Of a stretch of DNA of 28,155 nt, positions 1-10,537 are shown piece by piece; within the stretch, counting starts at the first letter, position 1, and every line of letters starts with the position of its first letter. The DNA is from Schoenoplectus triqueter (lineage: Eukaryota; Streptophyta; Magnoliopsida; Poales; Cyperaceae), in the NCBI GenBank assembly GCA_964058805.1, contig CAXKVV010000370.1, positions 1-28,155 of the forward strand. Reading direction: 5' to 3'. The notes below the pieces were generated by a model that did not search any database, was not told where the DNA came from, and worked only from the letters and a program-made list of their open reading frames with translations. The position numbers were made by a program, and so were the translations under genes.

Positions 1-17
1 GGAATCAGAGGTCCGGC

Positions 18-171
18 TTGGGACCAATTTTGGTTCCAAGCCCATTTTCAACCGTCCGATTCATATCTAGATTAGAATAAAATATAAAAATAGAAATAAT
101 TTTCATCAAGATTTGTGATTAAATGCGAATCGGACGGTTGAGACTGGACTTAGAACCAAAATTGGTCCCAA
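18..171. repeat. Fold-back (inverted repeat) element at the left edge
   Basis: Positions 18-62 and 127-171 are reverse complements over 45 bp with four mismatches, separated by a 64-bp AT-rich loop. The arms contain the motif GGGACCAATTTTGGTTC and end in ACCGTCCGATTC at the loop. Weaker similarity continues outward (GGAATCAGAGGTCC at 1-14 against GGGAAAGGTCC read in reverse near 180-190), so the element may start outside the window. It looks like a small non-autonomous DNA transposon; the superfamily cannot be assigned without both ends. Confidence 0.75.
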
Positions 172-255
172 ACCATTGGGACCTTTCCCGATTTCGTGAT
201 GCATTGTCTCGATTTATATCAACACGTCGACGTGGTAGTTCTAATGCACTACACA

Positions 256-646
256 CAACGACGGATTTAGAATTTTGATCAGGGTCAGTAATTAAATTCA
301 ATAACTTATCAATTTTTGACTCATTAACTAATCGGATATTAAATAAAATTATTAAAATAATATTTTTTATATATTAAAATAATAAAAAATAAAAGTCAAA
401 ATAATAGATAATCATAGCGATAAAGAAAATTTCCTTCTACGAGACTTTCTATTTTAAAATTTTTACATATTTTTTTCATTATCCACGATATTAAATATTT
501 TTTTCTCAATAAAAAATAATCAGATAATTCAGAAGGGTTAGAAATTTAATCCAGGGGTCAGATTAATAAAATATTAGCCTAAAAGCGCTATTTTTTAAAA
601 TTCAGGGGGTCAGTTGACCCCCCTGATAACCTTTGCATCCGCCGCT
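256..646. mobile_element. Mutator-type MITE, CAACGACGGA / TCCGCCGCT ends
   Basis: The element starts CAACGACGGAT and ends ATCCGCCGCT, giving short related inverted termini (A[AG]CG[AG]CGGAT). Nine-base flanks at 247-255 (CACTACACA) and 647-655 (GATTACACA) agree at 7 of 9 positions, the duplication length typical of Mutator-like elements. The interior is AT-rich with no ORF, and holds the palindrome GGGGGTCAGTTGACCCCC near 605-622. Its ends resemble those of the 157-bp element at 6587-6743, so the two probably belong to one family. Confidence 0.6.
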
Positions 647-659
647 GATTACACATCCG

Positions 660-861
660 GGAGCGCCATTCTCTACGAATCTCCGTAGGAAGATCTGAAT
701 GGCTCATTTTTAATTTGAATGACTGTAGAAAAATTTAAATATGAATTTTGATGTACGAAGATTTATTAGTGTTAAATCAGGACCATTGATCGGTAATCTA
801 ACAGTTCAAAATAAAAGAACCGTACAGCTCCACGGAGATAATCTCAAAGAATGTGAATTCT
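660..861. mobile_element. Short MITE with perfect 9-bp target duplication
   Basis: A perfect direct repeat ACACATCCG at 651-659 and 862-870 brackets this 202-bp segment. Its ends are imperfect inverted repeats: the left contains CATTCTCTACGAATCTCCGT and the right, read on the other strand, contains CATTCTTTGAGATTATCTCCGT. A nine-base duplication fits a Mutator-type MITE. The open frame running through it from 741 to 983 does not resemble a gene. Confidence 0.65.
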
Positions 862-870
862 ACACATCCG

Positions 871-1608
871 TTACGGTCAACGACACGACAAAAACCATAT
901 CCTTATATGATATTAGACACTTATACATAATCCAAATATTAAACTCTAGTTATAAAATCCTTCCAAGTGCTTGCTTTAGTTGAACATTATAAGCATTTTT
1001 TTCCTGACAAACATTTCAGAAGTACTGTATTAAAATGTCATTTCTTAGTCTGCCTATTCATATCTTTAAGATGAGTAACGACAATTTCTGTTTTAAATTA
1101 ACTTTTAAATGTTTAACAATTTGTATCTGCTTCTGAATGCATGTATTGACAATAATTCACTTGATTTCATAAAGACGCTACATGGACAGAGCAAGTTGCA
1201 GTAAATTTAGTAATTAATTAAAATGAAATCAACTCCTTACCGGCTAAAAGAATTTTCCTAATTGATATATGAAGTTTGGTCCACACATCTTGCTTAAGAT
1301 TAATTTGTGCCATGGTTTTTAGCAGTATAATTAATAGCTACAGAGAAGACCCGGTGAAGTCAACGTTGTCATCACTTGGTCAAGTCAAAGCTCCCGTTTA
1401 AAATAAAAAGAGAGATAGAGATAGAATCGCAGAGAGTACAAAGTACAAATTTTAGTTCTACGTCTTTTCTGTCCTATATTTTTTTTCATTTCTTATATGT
1501 TAATTATACATATTTATTTGTTAGATTCATCTGAGAATTTATAATTATTACTAACAAACTTTCCAAAACAATCAACATAGCGGATCCGCTTGAAGCATCC
1601 AGCACCTA
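871..1608. other. AT-rich intergenic stretch
   Basis: I see no supportable gene or repeat here. The sequence is AT-rich with a short purine run (AGAGAGATAGAGATAG) near 1409-1425. Confidence 0.5.
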
Positions 1609-1672
1609 CACAGGATTAGTGTTTTTAAAAAACCCGCACGGGTCAGACTCAACCTGACCCGACCAATCGAAT

Positions 1673-2131
1673 TTCATCTCGCTTTTTTTCTATGTAGTTG
1701 AGAAGTTATGTGATTGATTGACCTGGTTGTTGCTTTGCTTGATGGATTTCGGTTTGCAGTTGAAAGATTCTCGCATAATTATTTTTCTAGCCATATCTTT
1801 TTTCGAGCTTTTCCCACACTGCCTGAGCCGACCCTGCACACATGCAGATGTCAGCAATTGCTCGTTTCATACTATTGAGTAGCCAATTTGTGACTAATAC
1901 ATCATCTGCTCTCCACTCCTTTAAGGCCTTTTTTTCTTGTACTGTGGGAAAGTTTGGATTGACTGGTAACGGTTTTTGCAATTCCTCTGCGACATATTCA
2001 AGTTTTGATCTGCCTCCAAGGCCAACTGAGACTGTATGCATCCATGGTAAATAATTTGTGCCATTTAGTGTGAAGTGGGTGATTTTCTCATTTTGCTGAG
2101 ATATTCTACTCTTTTGTCAAGGTATTTTCTG
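1673..2131 (-). pseudogene. Broken Ty1-copia gag (N-terminal part)
   Basis: Read on the minus strand, the frame runs from just after a stop near 2131 through the motif LNGTNYLPWMHTVSVGLGG (about 2073-2015) and WRADDVLVTNWLLNSM. These are hallmarks of the N-terminal gag region of plant Ty1-copia retrotransposons (LxGxNYxxW and W..D..v..WL). In-frame stops interrupt it at about 1787 and again further downstream, but similarity to gag continues to about 1675, where the sequence passes into the end of the surrounding hAT-like element. No protease, integrase or reverse transcriptase is present. It lies about 310 bp downstream, on its own strand, of a primer-binding site at 2443-2454, which fits a 5' fragment of one retroelement. 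It is a dead relic. Confidence 0.8.
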
Positions 2132-2442
2132 ATAATTGACAGATACTGGTTTTTATTTGATTTTATTTTTCTGGTATTCTTGCCAGTATCGGATTCTGTT
2201 TCTGATTCTGATTCTGGTTTGCTGCCTAATACTTTTACTGGTGAATTTATCAGTGGATTGCTGATCTGTATCGATTTGTGAATCTTGATTTGAATCTAGT
2301 TAATCATGCTATTAGTCTCTTCTCTTGCCTCTTTGAGTTGAAGAAACAACTTTTATAGCTGGTCTCCTCACTGATGGCAGGGTAGACTTCTTGGCTTGCT
2401 GACTGATTCTTATTGCGGAATTGAGACCGAGCTAGATACCCT

Positions 2443-2454
2443 GCTCTGATACCA
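2443..2454 (-). other. Retrotransposon primer-binding site (initiator tRNA-Met type)
   Basis: On the minus strand these 12 bases read TGGTATCAGAGC, the standard plant Ty1-copia primer-binding site complementary to the 3' end of initiator tRNA-Met. It lies between the LTR-like promoter (higher coordinates) and the gag relic (lower coordinates), as expected for an intact 5' end. Confidence 0.85.
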
Positions 2455-2455
2455 T

Positions 2456-2640
2456 ATAGATTTTTGGAAAAATTAAATGATGAAACAGAGATATCTTTAT
2501 TATCTCTTTTCTTATAGTATTACAGCTGATTCTCTTAATTACATGCACACTGTTGTGCTATTTATATGAGTGGTACTAATATGGTATCAACGGTAACTAA
2601 CGGGAAAAAAAAGGAAAAATGGTATTGATGAGGTGACTAG
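2456..2640 (-). mobile_element. Probable copia 5' LTR remnant
   Basis: The stretch just upstream (minus strand) of the primer-binding site should be the LTR. It contains a TATA box TATAAATA at 2566-2559 on the minus strand. I cannot fix the outer LTR boundary because no second LTR is present, so the upper coordinate is an estimate. Confidence 0.45.
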
Positions 2641-2851
2641 AAATTAAGAGCTCTGAGTACCATTATGGGCCAGTGATGATTAATGTTTGAGGTCCATAAA
2701 TTCAAAAAACAATGTTTGATTTATATTTTTACATAACCTGTTTGCCCATCCCGTACTAATCTGTTTACCCATCTCGTCAAAATCTGTCGATACGTAGAAA
2801 CTTATCCCATCCCAGTCCGACCCGACCCGTTTTTAAAACACTACTCAGCAT

Positions 2852-3281
2852 AGAGCAGTTAAGTCAACACGTGGTCTTGGATCTTGATTGGAGAAAGAAA
2901 AATACTTTTAAATGCCTCTAACATGAATCCATGATGCCCATCCGATGACGACAGGAGTCAACCTCACTCGTTAATATAATCTCTCTACAGATAAGTAGAA
3001 GACTTGGAAGGAGCAATCTCAATATCAGGTCAGCTTTGTTTTTGTTGGATTTTGGACCTTTTGCTATACCAGTAGATGAAAACGAACTCAGACCAACCTA
3101 GCTCTTATCTTTCTGGGAAATTAACTTGTAGGTCCAATTTCGGAAGGAAAAAATAAATAATGGTAAAAATGAACAAGCTGATTAATTAAATAGTACGAAC
3201 AGAAAGAGATTTAATGTCTGTCATGGCCCTTACTCAGCACCAACAATTAAATAATTTAATAGATAGAAGTATAAAGTATTA
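2852..3281. other. Intergenic stretch, nothing recognised
   Basis: AT-rich single-copy-looking DNA; no coding signal, tRNA or clear repeat was found. Confidence 0.45.
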
Positions 3282-3674
3282 GGTTATGATGTTTTGCAAA
3301 ACACAAGAGTGTTATGTGCTTTGCGTTTTATTATTAATTTTAAGTCAGAAATGATCAATCCAAATCTCTCAATCTAATCTCCATATCAAAATCTATTAGT
3401 AAATCAAATTTTATATTCTTTTGGAATGCATTTGTTATTTTTTTGGATAGAGGGAAAACCTTCATTTTTGGATGAATTAAAATTCTCAGATCAAGTTATT
3501 TTCTCCTCATCAGAAAAAATAACAAAAAAATTTGAAAAAATATAAAATTTGATTTACTAATAGATTTTAATATGAATATTAGATTGAATGATTTGGATCG
3601 ATTATTTCTGACTTGAAATTAAAAATAGAGCGCAAAGCACACAACGTCTCTGTGCTTTGCAAAGCACCATAGTC
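3282..3674. mobile_element. MITE with long terminal inverted repeats (~130 bp arms)
   Basis: The left arm (about 3282-3420) and the right arm (about 3540-3674) are reverse complements with scattered mismatches. Both carry TGTGCTTTGCG, AAGTCAGAAAT, CAATCCAAATC-like and TCTATTAGTAAATCAAATTTT motifs. Each outer end holds its own small palindrome around TTTGCAAA. The spacer is about 115 bp. I could not find a convincing target duplication, so exact ends and superfamily remain open. Confidence 0.75.
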
Positions 3675-5289
3675 GTATCTTCGTGTCGTTTTTATACTTC
3701 GCGTCGTATTAAAATATATTTAAAGATTAAATTTTACATTTTTTAGAAGCGCCTGAAGGCTAATTGTGCTGTAGAACAAATTTTTCAAAAAATTGCATTA
3801 AGATTCGATCCTGTTCAGGCAGATTTAACTGGATAATAATGTAATAATAGAAGAACCCTTGTTGGTGCAGGTGATTTGCCTATTTTTCAGTGACTTTTAC
3901 AGTTTTACCACTTATTTGAGGATTTTCTGTGGCCTGATTAGGAAATACGTGGTGTATGTGAGATATTATGCAGTTGTGTACATAATAACAAGATTCGCGA
4001 ATTATTTGTGAATAATTCATTTTTCATTCATAGCCGGATGTTTCATGAATAATTCATCAGTTAATATATAGTATGTTTTTTTGGTCAAAAAACATTTTAT
4101 TCTTGAATTATTTGACAAAAAATATTATATATTATTTTATATAAAATTTTATAGTTTTTAATATATTTTTAATATTTTATCATTATAATATATATTTTAT
4201 TTATATTATATGAAACGAACTATTTCTGAATTATACCCGTATTATATCCGAACGTCGAATTTTTTATCTCGCCGAACGTCTTCCGAATCACAAAGTTGTT
4301 ACTATGGTTGTGTACTTATGTTATTGACTTATTGTGGAGCCTCCGTTCCAACTTGTTCAAAAACAATAAACAAAAAAAGAAAGAGAAAGGAAGGATGCTG
4401 ATCTGGTTTTTAGACTTTAGTTTTTTGTCGGGTTATTAATATAAAATAAAAGAAATAAGAAATAATAGTTGAGGCCGTGTAGAAATTGAATATAAAAATA
4501 GCTCATTTAACTTCAAATTCAAATTCCACTCAATTCAGCTTACAAACAAACCCCTATCTTTTTCTCAATAGGAAACTTACAAAAAAAAAATTAGAGCTAA
4601 ATCAACGTGTTCTAATTGGACTTGTTAACAAATTAGAATGAACACTGTAAAGAAGTTTTAACTGAGATTCCTGCATGAAATGTCCATATAGGTCAATTAG
4701 GCCCATGGGCTGCTTCAGAAATTTAATGAGCTGTTTCAAAAATGAGGCCATATTTTTCAGCATATATCACCTAATTGATCGGAGGTGAGGTGTTAATAGC
4801 AGTATAGCACTCAGATTTTCATGCACCAGAATTTATTTATTTTTCATTTTTTTCATCACGGAAGAGAGAACTAATAAGGACCCTATGGCCTATGTTACTG
4901 CCCATACGACGCTGGTGAAGAAATTAAAGAGTGAAGCGGAAACATGAATTTTTGTTTTCGTTATGGATGACTCTGAATAATAATTTTTTTATCAACAATA
5001 ATTTAATTAAAAGAGGATAGCAGAGTAATACACAAAGTATTTTTTTGTCATCAAGAGGAAACAGTGCCTCACTTATTCTTTTATCACCCTTATATTGCTG
5101 ATTTATGTAATCTATCTCTACCTCTTATCCCCAAAGTATTTTACTGAATTTTACTTCTTTCCTTGATTTTTGAAAATCCTGCACCGCGCTCACATTTCCA
5201 GATTTTCAGTTTTGAGATATATTTTTTGCTAACACTATTTGGGTTATTTGGTTAGAAAAGAATCATTGGATATTTCATAATACGGAGAG
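3675..5289. other. AT-rich intergenic region, nothing firm
   Basis: This 1.6-kb stretch has no supportable gene. Around 3985-4290 there are repeated TGAATAATTCAT- and CGAACGTC-like motifs suggesting an old repeat, possibly retrotransposon LTR debris. A 63-codon frame at 4210-4401 has no recognisable family and is probably chance. Confidence 0.4.
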
Positions 5290-5840
5290 TTCTACGTATG
5301 GCTCGACCTTGAATTCGGTCCAGTCTTTCAAAAAATTCAGCTTTTATTTGGCCCTATTAAGTTCGAGCCAATCATTTCTAATGGTAAGAGTCAAGCTCAA
5401 TTTTTTAAAAGCAAGCTCTTTTAATCCGGTTCTTATCAAATTCGATTTTTACCCGGTCCTTCCCATACTTTTTCTTTAATATTTTACATTGTATATTAAT
5501 TACAATTAAAAAATCTAAAAAAAATAAATGCCCAAATAGAAAATATAATTTAATATTTTTATACAAATATAAATTAATATTAAAAAAATACTTAATCGAC
5601 AAAAAATATATATATTAGACTCTTACCCGTCGACCCTTATCCGGCCCTTACCCTACTCTCACCCGACCATTAAAGCCTGAAGAGCTGGGTAAAGGTCGGA
5701 CTTCTCAAGGACTGGACTTACCTTTTAAAAATCAAGTCATTCGAACCCGACCCTCTAAAAACCCTTATCAAACCCAGTCTTTATCCGGCTCTCTCATAGG
5801 CCCGTTAGGCTCAGGCCTCGAAAAATCCAGCCCGACCCTT
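5290..5840. repeat. Degenerate GC-richer dispersed repeat (CCGACCC-rich)
   Basis: The flanks of this stretch, about 5290-5470 and 5625-5840, are rich in CCGACCC, CCGGCCC and CCAGTCC words around an AT-rich core. Read on the minus strand the right part resembles the GGGTCGGGCTGGATTTTTCG ends seen in many plant dispersed DNA repeats. I found no clean inverted termini or target duplication, so the class is unresolved. Confidence 0.4.
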
Positions 5841-5847
5841 AAGTACG

Positions 5848-6093
5848 ATGTTTAGTTCTAGAGCTAAAACTAAATACTATTATGTTATTTGTCAATTTTA
5901 TAAATATTGGACAGATCTCTCTCCTAACTTGGAGAACATAATGGTAGTCAATTTGGATGGAGCACTGCAACCACAGACTTTGCATCAATTTTCTAGCACA
6001 TCTTCTCAGCCGGTGGCTCCAGCCCCTATGATGACCGTCAATAACGCAGCAGGGCTGGAAGGTCTGACACTGAAATGGATGAAGATCTATTGA
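5848..6093 (+). pseudogene. Possible 3' gene fragment, family not recognised
   Basis: An 81-codon frame ends at TGA 6091-6093. Its C-terminal half, from about 5941 (starting MVVNLDGALQPQTLHQFSS), is rich in Ser, Pro, Ala and Gln and is more GC-rich than its AT-rich surroundings, which looks like real coding sequence. It is followed by AT-rich sequence resembling a 3' untranslated region. The N-terminal part is less convincing. It lies directly after the CCGACCC-rich repeat, so it may be an exon captured by a transposon or the last exon of a decayed gene. I do not recognise the family and assign no function. The antisense frame at 5839-6168 is judged a shadow. Confidence 0.3.
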
Positions 6094-6586
6094 ATTAGTT
6101 CCTAGACGTTTAGCTGCTAGGATTTGACAATTACTGTAATGTCTAGTACTAGAGAGTTCAGAGTTCACATCCTCTATAGTATTATAAATTAAAAATTATA
6201 GTACCACGGAGGATTGAGTGATTCACTATTGATCCTTAAATATTTTTGTGGCTTGTGCTTCACTTTTATTTTTTATTATTTTCTTTTCTGCAACATTGAC
6301 GTTTAAATATAATCTTTTGTACTTGGGCCTTAGTTTGTAAACCACTTAGATTCCACGAAGGAATGAATGGTTGCTCCCTCTTTTTGTGCTCTTTTCTCAA
6401 AAAAAAATAGTGAAGATTCAATTAGTATTTTGCAGTTTAAAACATTTTAAATGTTATTTCATCTAGGTCAAAAACATGGCTTGAGAGTTTGATATATATA
6501 TGAATCATTTATTTACTCTAAAATGGCTGGTTCACATAAAAGATCACGAGCTACCTACAAATCTAAAATCATTCCATACATACATT
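6094..6586. other. Intergenic / possible 3' UTR
   Basis: It contains a small imperfect hairpin (CCTCTATAGTATTATAA paired with TTATAGTACCACGGAGG) at about 6170-6213. Nothing else was recognised. Confidence 0.4.
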
Positions 6587-6743
6587 CAGGAGCGGAGTTA
6601 GAAAAAATTGATAGGGTACTCAGTTCAAATAAATAAAATATTCAAGTTAAAAGAAAATTTATTTTTTATAATACGATATTTATTTTCTAATGAGTCAAAA
6701 GAGTACCCGGACGTTGGCTGACACGTACCTTGAATCCGCCCCT
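6587..6743. mobile_element. Mutator-type MITE, CAGGAGCGGA / TCCGCCCCT ends
   Basis: This 157-bp element starts CAGGAGCGGA and ends TCCGCCCCT. The flanking nonamers ACATACATT (6578-6586) and ACATACACT (6744-6752) differ at one base, a 9-bp duplication typical of Mutator-type elements. The terminal motif AGG[AG]GCGGA is close to that of the element at 256-646. Confidence 0.65.
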
Positions 6744-6972
6744 ACATACACTGCGCTCGAATGAATTACATGTTATCGAAGATGAGCTGAAAAAATAATT
6801 TAAATAATTGCTTAGTATATTGGGCTTCATGAAAATAATGAGGCCATAATCCCAAAACGCCATTCATTCATTATTTCGTATGGGCAAGCCACGAATTCAG
6901 TGATTAGTGGTCAGACGTATATAATTGATCGTTGTTTTATGCAATAATTATTAAGAACAATGTGCAATACAA

Positions 6973-7367
6973 GGGGAGGCATAACTCAATAATGTCTATT
7001 TTGAGAATGTTAACAATAAAATTTTAAATACAATGGTAAAAAAATCATAAAAACAGGAAAAAAATTATAAATGTATTCATGAATATATAGACATAATATA
7101 TCAAATTTCGTATGATTTAAGTGTTGTTTGGTAGTTTATCAAAGTCCATTAAAATTTTATACAATTATCAATTGTTTTTATCTTATAATGGTTTTTGGTG
7201 AACTATCAAATGATGTCTAAATCGCATGAACTTGAAATATAATCAATATATTAAGTTTATCCACATTTCTATATTTTTTTATTTTTACGATTTGTTAAAG
7301 TTTTTTATTTTTTTAAGATTTCATTGTCTATATTGTCAAGATAAACATTGTCAAGCGATATCTTCCC
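6973..7367. mobile_element. MITE of the GGG..GATCACTT family, copy 1
   Basis: The ends GGGGAGGCATAACTCAATAATG and, in reverse complement, GGGAAGATATCGCTTGACAATG form long TIRs that continue for more than 50 bp. Internal arms (about 7105-7165 against 7180-7245) form a second inverted repeat with TTTGGTAGTTTATCAAA-like motifs. The same terminal and internal motifs recur at 21723-22111. Flanks GCAATACAA (6964-6972) and GTGATATAA (7368-7376) match at 6 of 9, all differences being transitions, consistent with an old 9-bp duplication. Confidence 0.65.
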
Positions 7368-7886
7368 GTGATATAAAAATCAAAATGCGAAACGATATAT
7401 TTTAGTAATTTTCATTTTGTTTCAAAAGTATCTTTTAGTTGGTAGAGCATTTTCATCATATTTGTAGTAAAATTACAATAGCCAGTGTGCACTTTTGTAA
7501 TTTCACTTTTATAAATATGAAACAGTTAATAATATACCAAACAACCGATATGTCAAATTAATAAGTGATGTAAGTGTGTCACACAAAAAAAAATTTACTG
7601 CTGACAAGAACATTGCAATCTCTGAAATTGTAAGTGATTATCCTCTTTGCTAATAAATTGTTTTTGTCACGTACGTGAAATTAAAGTTATTGATATGATA
7701 TTTTGTAATTGATATCAATAATATTAACGAATATATTACTGTAGCAAATGAATTCAACTTTACAATTACATATATGAACATTCCTGCTCTCTTTTTTCAA
7801 TTCAAAAATTCAGTCAAGCTTCGGAGCAATGATCAAACTTCCATGCAGTCAAGATCCATGCCAATCAAATTTCAATTTGGATTTCT

Positions 7887-8001
7887 TTTTTTAGACAAAG
7901 ATGAGAGTCTAATTCATAAATTTCATTTTGTGTCTATGAGGACTTGAATCTATAGCCTCTTTGAGGTTATTTTAATTAGATACCACTTGAGCTACTGATC
8001 C
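7887..8001 (-). mobile_element. tRNA-derived SINE
   Basis: Read on the minus strand it begins GGATCAGTAGCTCAAGTGG, carrying a Pol III A box (TAGCTCAAGTGG, ending near 7983). A B box GATTCAAGTCC follows at 7950-7940. The 3' end is TCATCTTTGTCT followed by a short A run (7892-7887). Flanking 12-mers ATTTGGATTTCT (7875-7886) and ATTTAAATTTCT (8002-8013) match at 10 of 12, as expected for a LINE-mobilised target duplication. Head, internal promoter, tail and duplication are all present. Confidence 0.85.
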
Positions 8002-8013
8002 ATTTAAATTTCT

Positions 8014-8477
8014 AAATGAAAGAAAAAGAAATTCAGAGAGCCGCTACTTGTTACACAAGTCAGAAGCAAACTTCCTACATTATATGACTACTTGCTATTA
8101 AAATAACAATTGCAGATCATGCTGGGAAGTGGATATGCTGCGTATGCATCAATACAAATCGGCCAAGTTGGAAAACTGTTTACTGGTACGAATCAAATTG
8201 AAAATTAGATACATCTCGCTCTGTCTCTTGGCTTAATTAGGACATTGCTAGGGCCTAGGGGTCAAAGATAGGTAATAATTAACCACAAAATCTCCAATTA
8301 ATGAGGGAAATTAGTGAAAATTAGGTATTAGGTGGTATCATTTGCGCCTAATCCCTATCATGTGACATGATGCCACAAAATAGGACGCACATTTCCCGGG
8401 TCCACTAATTAAGAGAGACATCCATCTTAGACTATTTTGTTTTCTATTAGAAGATCTTAGACTATTTATTGACATAA
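8014..8477. other. Intergenic stretch, nothing recognised
   Basis: No gene or repeat could be supported in this segment. Confidence 0.45.
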
Positions 8478-8612
8478 GGAGAATTTATTTTAAAAGAATA
8501 TATAATCAGCCAAAAAGACAAATAGGAGGTTTTGTTTTGAAAGAATATATAATCAACCAAAAAGACAAATAGGAGATTGTGTTTGAAAATCAGTCGAAAA
8601 AAAAAAGACAAC
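8478..8612. repeat. 47-bp tandem repeat, about 2.8 copies
   Basis: Units at 8478-8524 and 8525-8571 share AAAGAATATATAATCA and CCAAAAAGACAAATAGGAG with few differences. A third, more diverged partial unit continues to about 8612. No coding potential. Confidence 0.8.
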
Positions 8613-9107
8613 AAGGCAACAAGTGAAAAATATTCAGGTTCAACGTGTCATAAACACACGAGCAGATGCGCAAACACTGATCTTAAGCACCAATAATCAA
8701 TCAATTATTGTCTAAAAGGATCCAAGTTATTTTGTAGAGATTTAATAATGTATTAGATCTTCCACCCACAGAAAAATAAATAAATAAAAGGGTCGGTGTT
8801 ATTCTACTAGAAGTAGAATATCTGTTGTATGGTAGCAGTAGCACGTTCCACTATTATTTTAAATAGATTCTATATCCATTTCGGAAAGAATTAAGTATGA
8901 TTTTAATAATGTTAATCTAAAATATTATTCAACTTTTTTATGAATGTATGGAAATGGGAGAATGGAAAATACTTTCGAGATAAAGATGGGAATCCAGTTT
9001 TCTAATTTTAAAATGTTTGTAAAAGAATTCTGCAACCTTGCCATAGAAGTATAGAACTTTTCAAATATTTTATTTACATAATATTAAATAACAATTGCAA
9101 GTTTATG

Positions 9108-9142
<35 letters not shown>

Positions 9143-10529
9143 ATTCTTTGTTTTAAATGAAACCAGCATTCCATCGGCAACAATGATAAATCATATTCAG
9201 ATATCAAATAAAAAATATTGATCATCGAGATTATTATATTTGAAAATAATACAATAATGTCAAAAAATCATAGTATTTGAAGTTTTCTTTTTGCATAAAA
9301 AAACTTGAAAATAATTTTTTTTTGTTTTATTTGAAACATTAATTTGTTTTTAAGAGTCGGGCTCTATACAAAACATATTATGATTTTACTTATGATCATA
9401 TTATGATTTTACAACCTTTCACATGAATATATTACCACCAAACAAAAATATCGATGGTTTATATTTCTCAATAAAATTTATATGTAATTTATTAAAATGA
9501 ACAAAAATATGAGTACAATTGAAAAAAAATATATATATATATAAGCCTAAAAAAGTAATAATTGAAGAAATTTTCTTCTTTATCTCCCCTTCACTTGCGT
9601 CCTTGCCAATATTTTGATCTCTCATTTTTGTTTAGGTTTATCCTTTTGTCTTTAATATATTTAGGTCCAATTTAACTATCTTTAATCCCATTTTCCCCAC
9701 AAAATGAAAAGGAAAACACCACCAAACCACGTCCTCATCACAAACGCGGGAGTCACTAATAAGTGTAAGAGAAGTCGAAGATTACAAAATCATACCAACA
9801 GTTATACCAATAAATGTTGATAATTGACAATTCATATTAGACCCAGACTCAGTACGTGAAGCCGTGAAGGACCTCTCTTTTTTTCTTTTGATATGTCTCC
9901 GCTAAATTCCAAATCAATTTATTTGTTTTTTTCTGCAAAGGAAAATTATTTATCAAAATTAAAATGACCACTAGACAACAAAAATGCGATAATCAAAATC
10001 CCAAAAAAAAAAATCATCATCAAATGCAAAAACAACAATTTGGCTATGATACTTGTAATAATCGATCAATAAGAGGATGTAATTGAGATTTCCAAACAAT
10101 GTTAAGATTGCAACTGCTAAGAAACATGAGACAAGGGCAGAGAAAGAAAAAAACTGTGAAGTCTTAATCAGTCCCCACATCCTGCCTGGTTGGTATTATG
10201 ACATACAAATAACAGACGCGTTAAACATAGTTCTCCAAATATTTCTTTCCTAAATCTAGAAGCAATTCAGAAAAGGAAGGAACAATACAAAATCAATTCA
10301 ACCGATGTTATGAACCCCAACTGCACCCCATATTGTTCTCTTTTTTGGTGTTACTTAATACTACAACATTATGCAACTGGGAATGCAATAGCAATATAGC
10401 ATGTATTTCCTTCAGCGTATAATTAATTAGCTGGACGGCAATAAAGCTCTATAAACTTACTAAACGAAATTAATTTACCAGTACATTATTCGCACATGTG
10501 CTTAAAACATGGATTCATCACTAGTAAAA
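8613..10529. other. AT-rich intergenic region
   Basis: About 1.9 kb without a supportable gene. It holds an (AT)n microsatellite at about 9110-9139 and another short one near 9530-9542, plus a short direct repeat of ATATTATGATTTTAC at about 9376-9410. Small frames here (for example 9971-10180 minus) are low-complexity and not believed. Confidence 0.5.
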
Positions 10530-10537
10530 GCTGCACT

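Larger units (their letters stand above)
1617..2843. mobile_element. hAT-like non-autonomous element carrying a retrotransposon fragment
   Basis: The left end reads TAGTGTTTTTAAAAA and the right end is close to its reverse complement (TTTTTAAAACACTA). Both are followed inward by GGGTC-rich sequence. Eight-base flanks CACAGGAT (1609-1616) and CTCAGCAT (2844-2851) match at 6 of 8 positions, the hAT duplication length. The TAGTGTT start is shared with the clear hAT element at 10538. The interior is mostly a reverse-oriented Ty1-copia fragment, so the copia element probably inserted into, or was carried by, the hAT-like element. Confidence is limited by the imperfect duplication. Confidence 0.5.

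Noticed and set aside
741..983. 80-codon plus-strand frame
   Set aside because: It crosses the end of a MITE and its target duplication, so it cannot be one ancestral gene.
2075..2281. 68-codon plus-strand frame with a Ser-Asp repeat
   Set aside because: It is antisense to the copia leader and gag relic; the Ser/Asp run comes from a GATTCTGATTCTGATTCTG simple repeat.
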